Below, one piece after another: positions 62,728-64,000 of a stretch of DNA of 64,000 nt. The translations under genes and the position numbers were made by a program. How positions within the stretch are numbered: the first letter of the stretch is position 1; every line of letters begins with the position of its first letter. The stretch lies in the NCBI GenBank assembly GCA_037389465.1, contig JAZARR010000095.1, positions 1,622,001-1,686,000 of the forward strand, in the 5' to 3' direction. The notes beneath the pieces were generated by a model. The model had not been told where the DNA came from. It searched no databases and saw only the letters and a program-made list of their open reading frames with translations. The stretch is from Baylisascaris procyonis (lineage: Eukaryota; Nematoda; Chromadorea; Rhabditida; Ascarididae).

Positions 62728-63474
62728 AGTAGTAAAGACACGGCTCATGTGATAAGATGGAGAATTTCAAAAATTTTCATCCCACAAAGAATTTATTCGG
62801 CGGGAATTTTTGAATTTTTTTGATCGAAATTCAAAGATAATAGCAATGTGGAGCTTATAGATCGCAGTTTGAGATGAAATGGAGCGGGATGGCGGGTTTT
62901 AATGGCGTTGTTTAGCTCAATATTTCAGTGTGCACTCATTGTACTGTTGTGTGGTGGTTCTGAGGGGTTGATTGCTGCAATTGTCTATAGTATGTTCGAG
63001 CCGATTCATGGTTTGTGATTGATGGCACCGTCTTTGTGACTGTATTGGAAGCTGGTATTCACCAATGCTTCAATTACCTGGGATTTTTTGAATTACCTAT
63101 TGCACCTTGAATTGTTGAAAGTTTCGCTGGTAAAAATTGCGAGGTTATTACGAATGCCGTGTAATTATAATCAACGATGTATGTCGAAATTGAATAACTT
63201 TAATAATGTTTAAATAGATGCCTATGGTGGATTATTCAATGTTTGCGAAGTATTCGCTGATGATTTTGAATATTTTAGGCTATTTGTGGATTCTTTGATT
63301 ACACTAAAAGATCTTGCTAGCTATAGTGAGTGATGGAAAAGCTGGCTGTTAGATGTTTCATTGGTGAAATGTTATGTGATGCAAGCTGCTTTCGGTTGAA
63401 AATTTCATCTTTACTTAGCTGATAAGGAAACAATTTAGGAAACACGAGCAGTCTAGATAGTCCATATATTTACA

Positions 63475-63560
63475 TTTATATTTATTTTTATATTTATGTT
63501 CACATGTATAATTATATTTATGTTTGTATTTATATTTATATTTATATTTATATATACGCA
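63475..63560. repeat. (TTTATA)n imperfect simple repeat
   Basis: Run of ATTTATATTTATATTTAT-type units with a few GT-containing variants. Confidence 0.85.
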
Positions 63561-64000
63561 AATTTTGTTCACCTCACGTTGTCTCATGGCTCATAATTTT
63601 CTTTACTTTACTTTAATACTGATTCGAATAGACTTAGTGAACCCCATATTCGATGATAATTCAAGTTGTCCGGTTTCTTACTTATCGAAAACATAGGAAA
63701 CAATTTATAAGATTTAAGCTGACACACTTTTATATGGAACTTTATTTAGCAATATACTCATAGTGTTGATTATATGCTAATGGTCAACAGGTGTTTCTAG
63801 CTTCAAAGGTTCTTTAGATGATTTACGAACACATTAATCGGAGAATATTATGTGAACCTGACGATTTAATTAGCGTCGTCCAAATAAAATGAGGGCGAAG
63901 ATTAGAGCGTCACGATATGCGTTTGAGGGGCGAGATTTAAGGATGTTTTATGGAAAGATAAACCTAAAGGGCATCGGGCTATTGAGTTGTTAGAATTAGA

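Larger units (their letters stand above)
62057..64000 (+). other. Presumed first intron of the dynactin p62 gene
   Basis: No second exon of p62 was recognised up to the window end. The stretch contains a 24-bp minisatellite (62632-62727) and a TTTATA repeat (63475-63560). Confidence 0.5.

Overview
This is eukaryotic DNA, very AT-rich (about two thirds A+T by eye), with short exons, GT-AG introns, homopolymer runs and AT-type microsatellites. A complete transthyretin-like (TTR) secreted protein, a family greatly expanded in nematodes, points to a nematode. Splice-acceptor sequences directly upstream of several start codons would fit spliced-leader trans-splicing. Low gene density and long gaps suggest a parasitic (perhaps spirurine/filarial-type) genome, but the species cannot be named from sequence alone. 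No rRNA, tRNA, CRISPR or bacterial-type operon was found.

Layout. 1-300: possible 3' end of a plus-strand gene. 919-1238: candidate two-exon small gene. 1350-10540: essentially gene-free, with a 51-copy CT repeat. 10541-13940 (minus): a well-supported four-exon gene for a signal-peptide/single-pass membrane protein, with a weak head-to-head candidate at about 14381-14637. 17234-19336 (plus): complete four-exon TTR-like gene. 19864 to at least 25615 (minus, tail to tail with it): DEP plus DUF547 domain gene, 5' end not found. 25620-33285: mostly non-coding, with a diverged 19-bp minisatellite. 33286-37395 (plus): four-exon secreted cysteine-containing protein, every intron in phase 1. 37400-43300: candidate terminal exon and a decayed non-LTR reverse transcriptase. 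43300-46882 (minus): six-exon four-pass membrane protein of TMEM272 type. 46900-61800: long gap with scattered exon-like islands on both strands. 61825 to window end (plus): first exon of dynactin subunit 4 (p62), the rest lying beyond the window.

I reconstructed gene structures by requiring acceptor/donor sites, open frames and matching intron phases across consecutive exons. The five main genes satisfy this, except for two joins in the DEP/DUF547 gene and the unresolved donor of the dynactin exon. The genes have no obvious shared pathway (secreted proteins, membrane proteins and a dynein cofactor). I do not see a convincing new multi-gene system. The items most worth following up are the phase-1 secreted protein with its unused cassette exon, the DEP-DUF547 gene, the octapeptide-encoding 24-bp minisatellite, and several uncalled exon-like islands.
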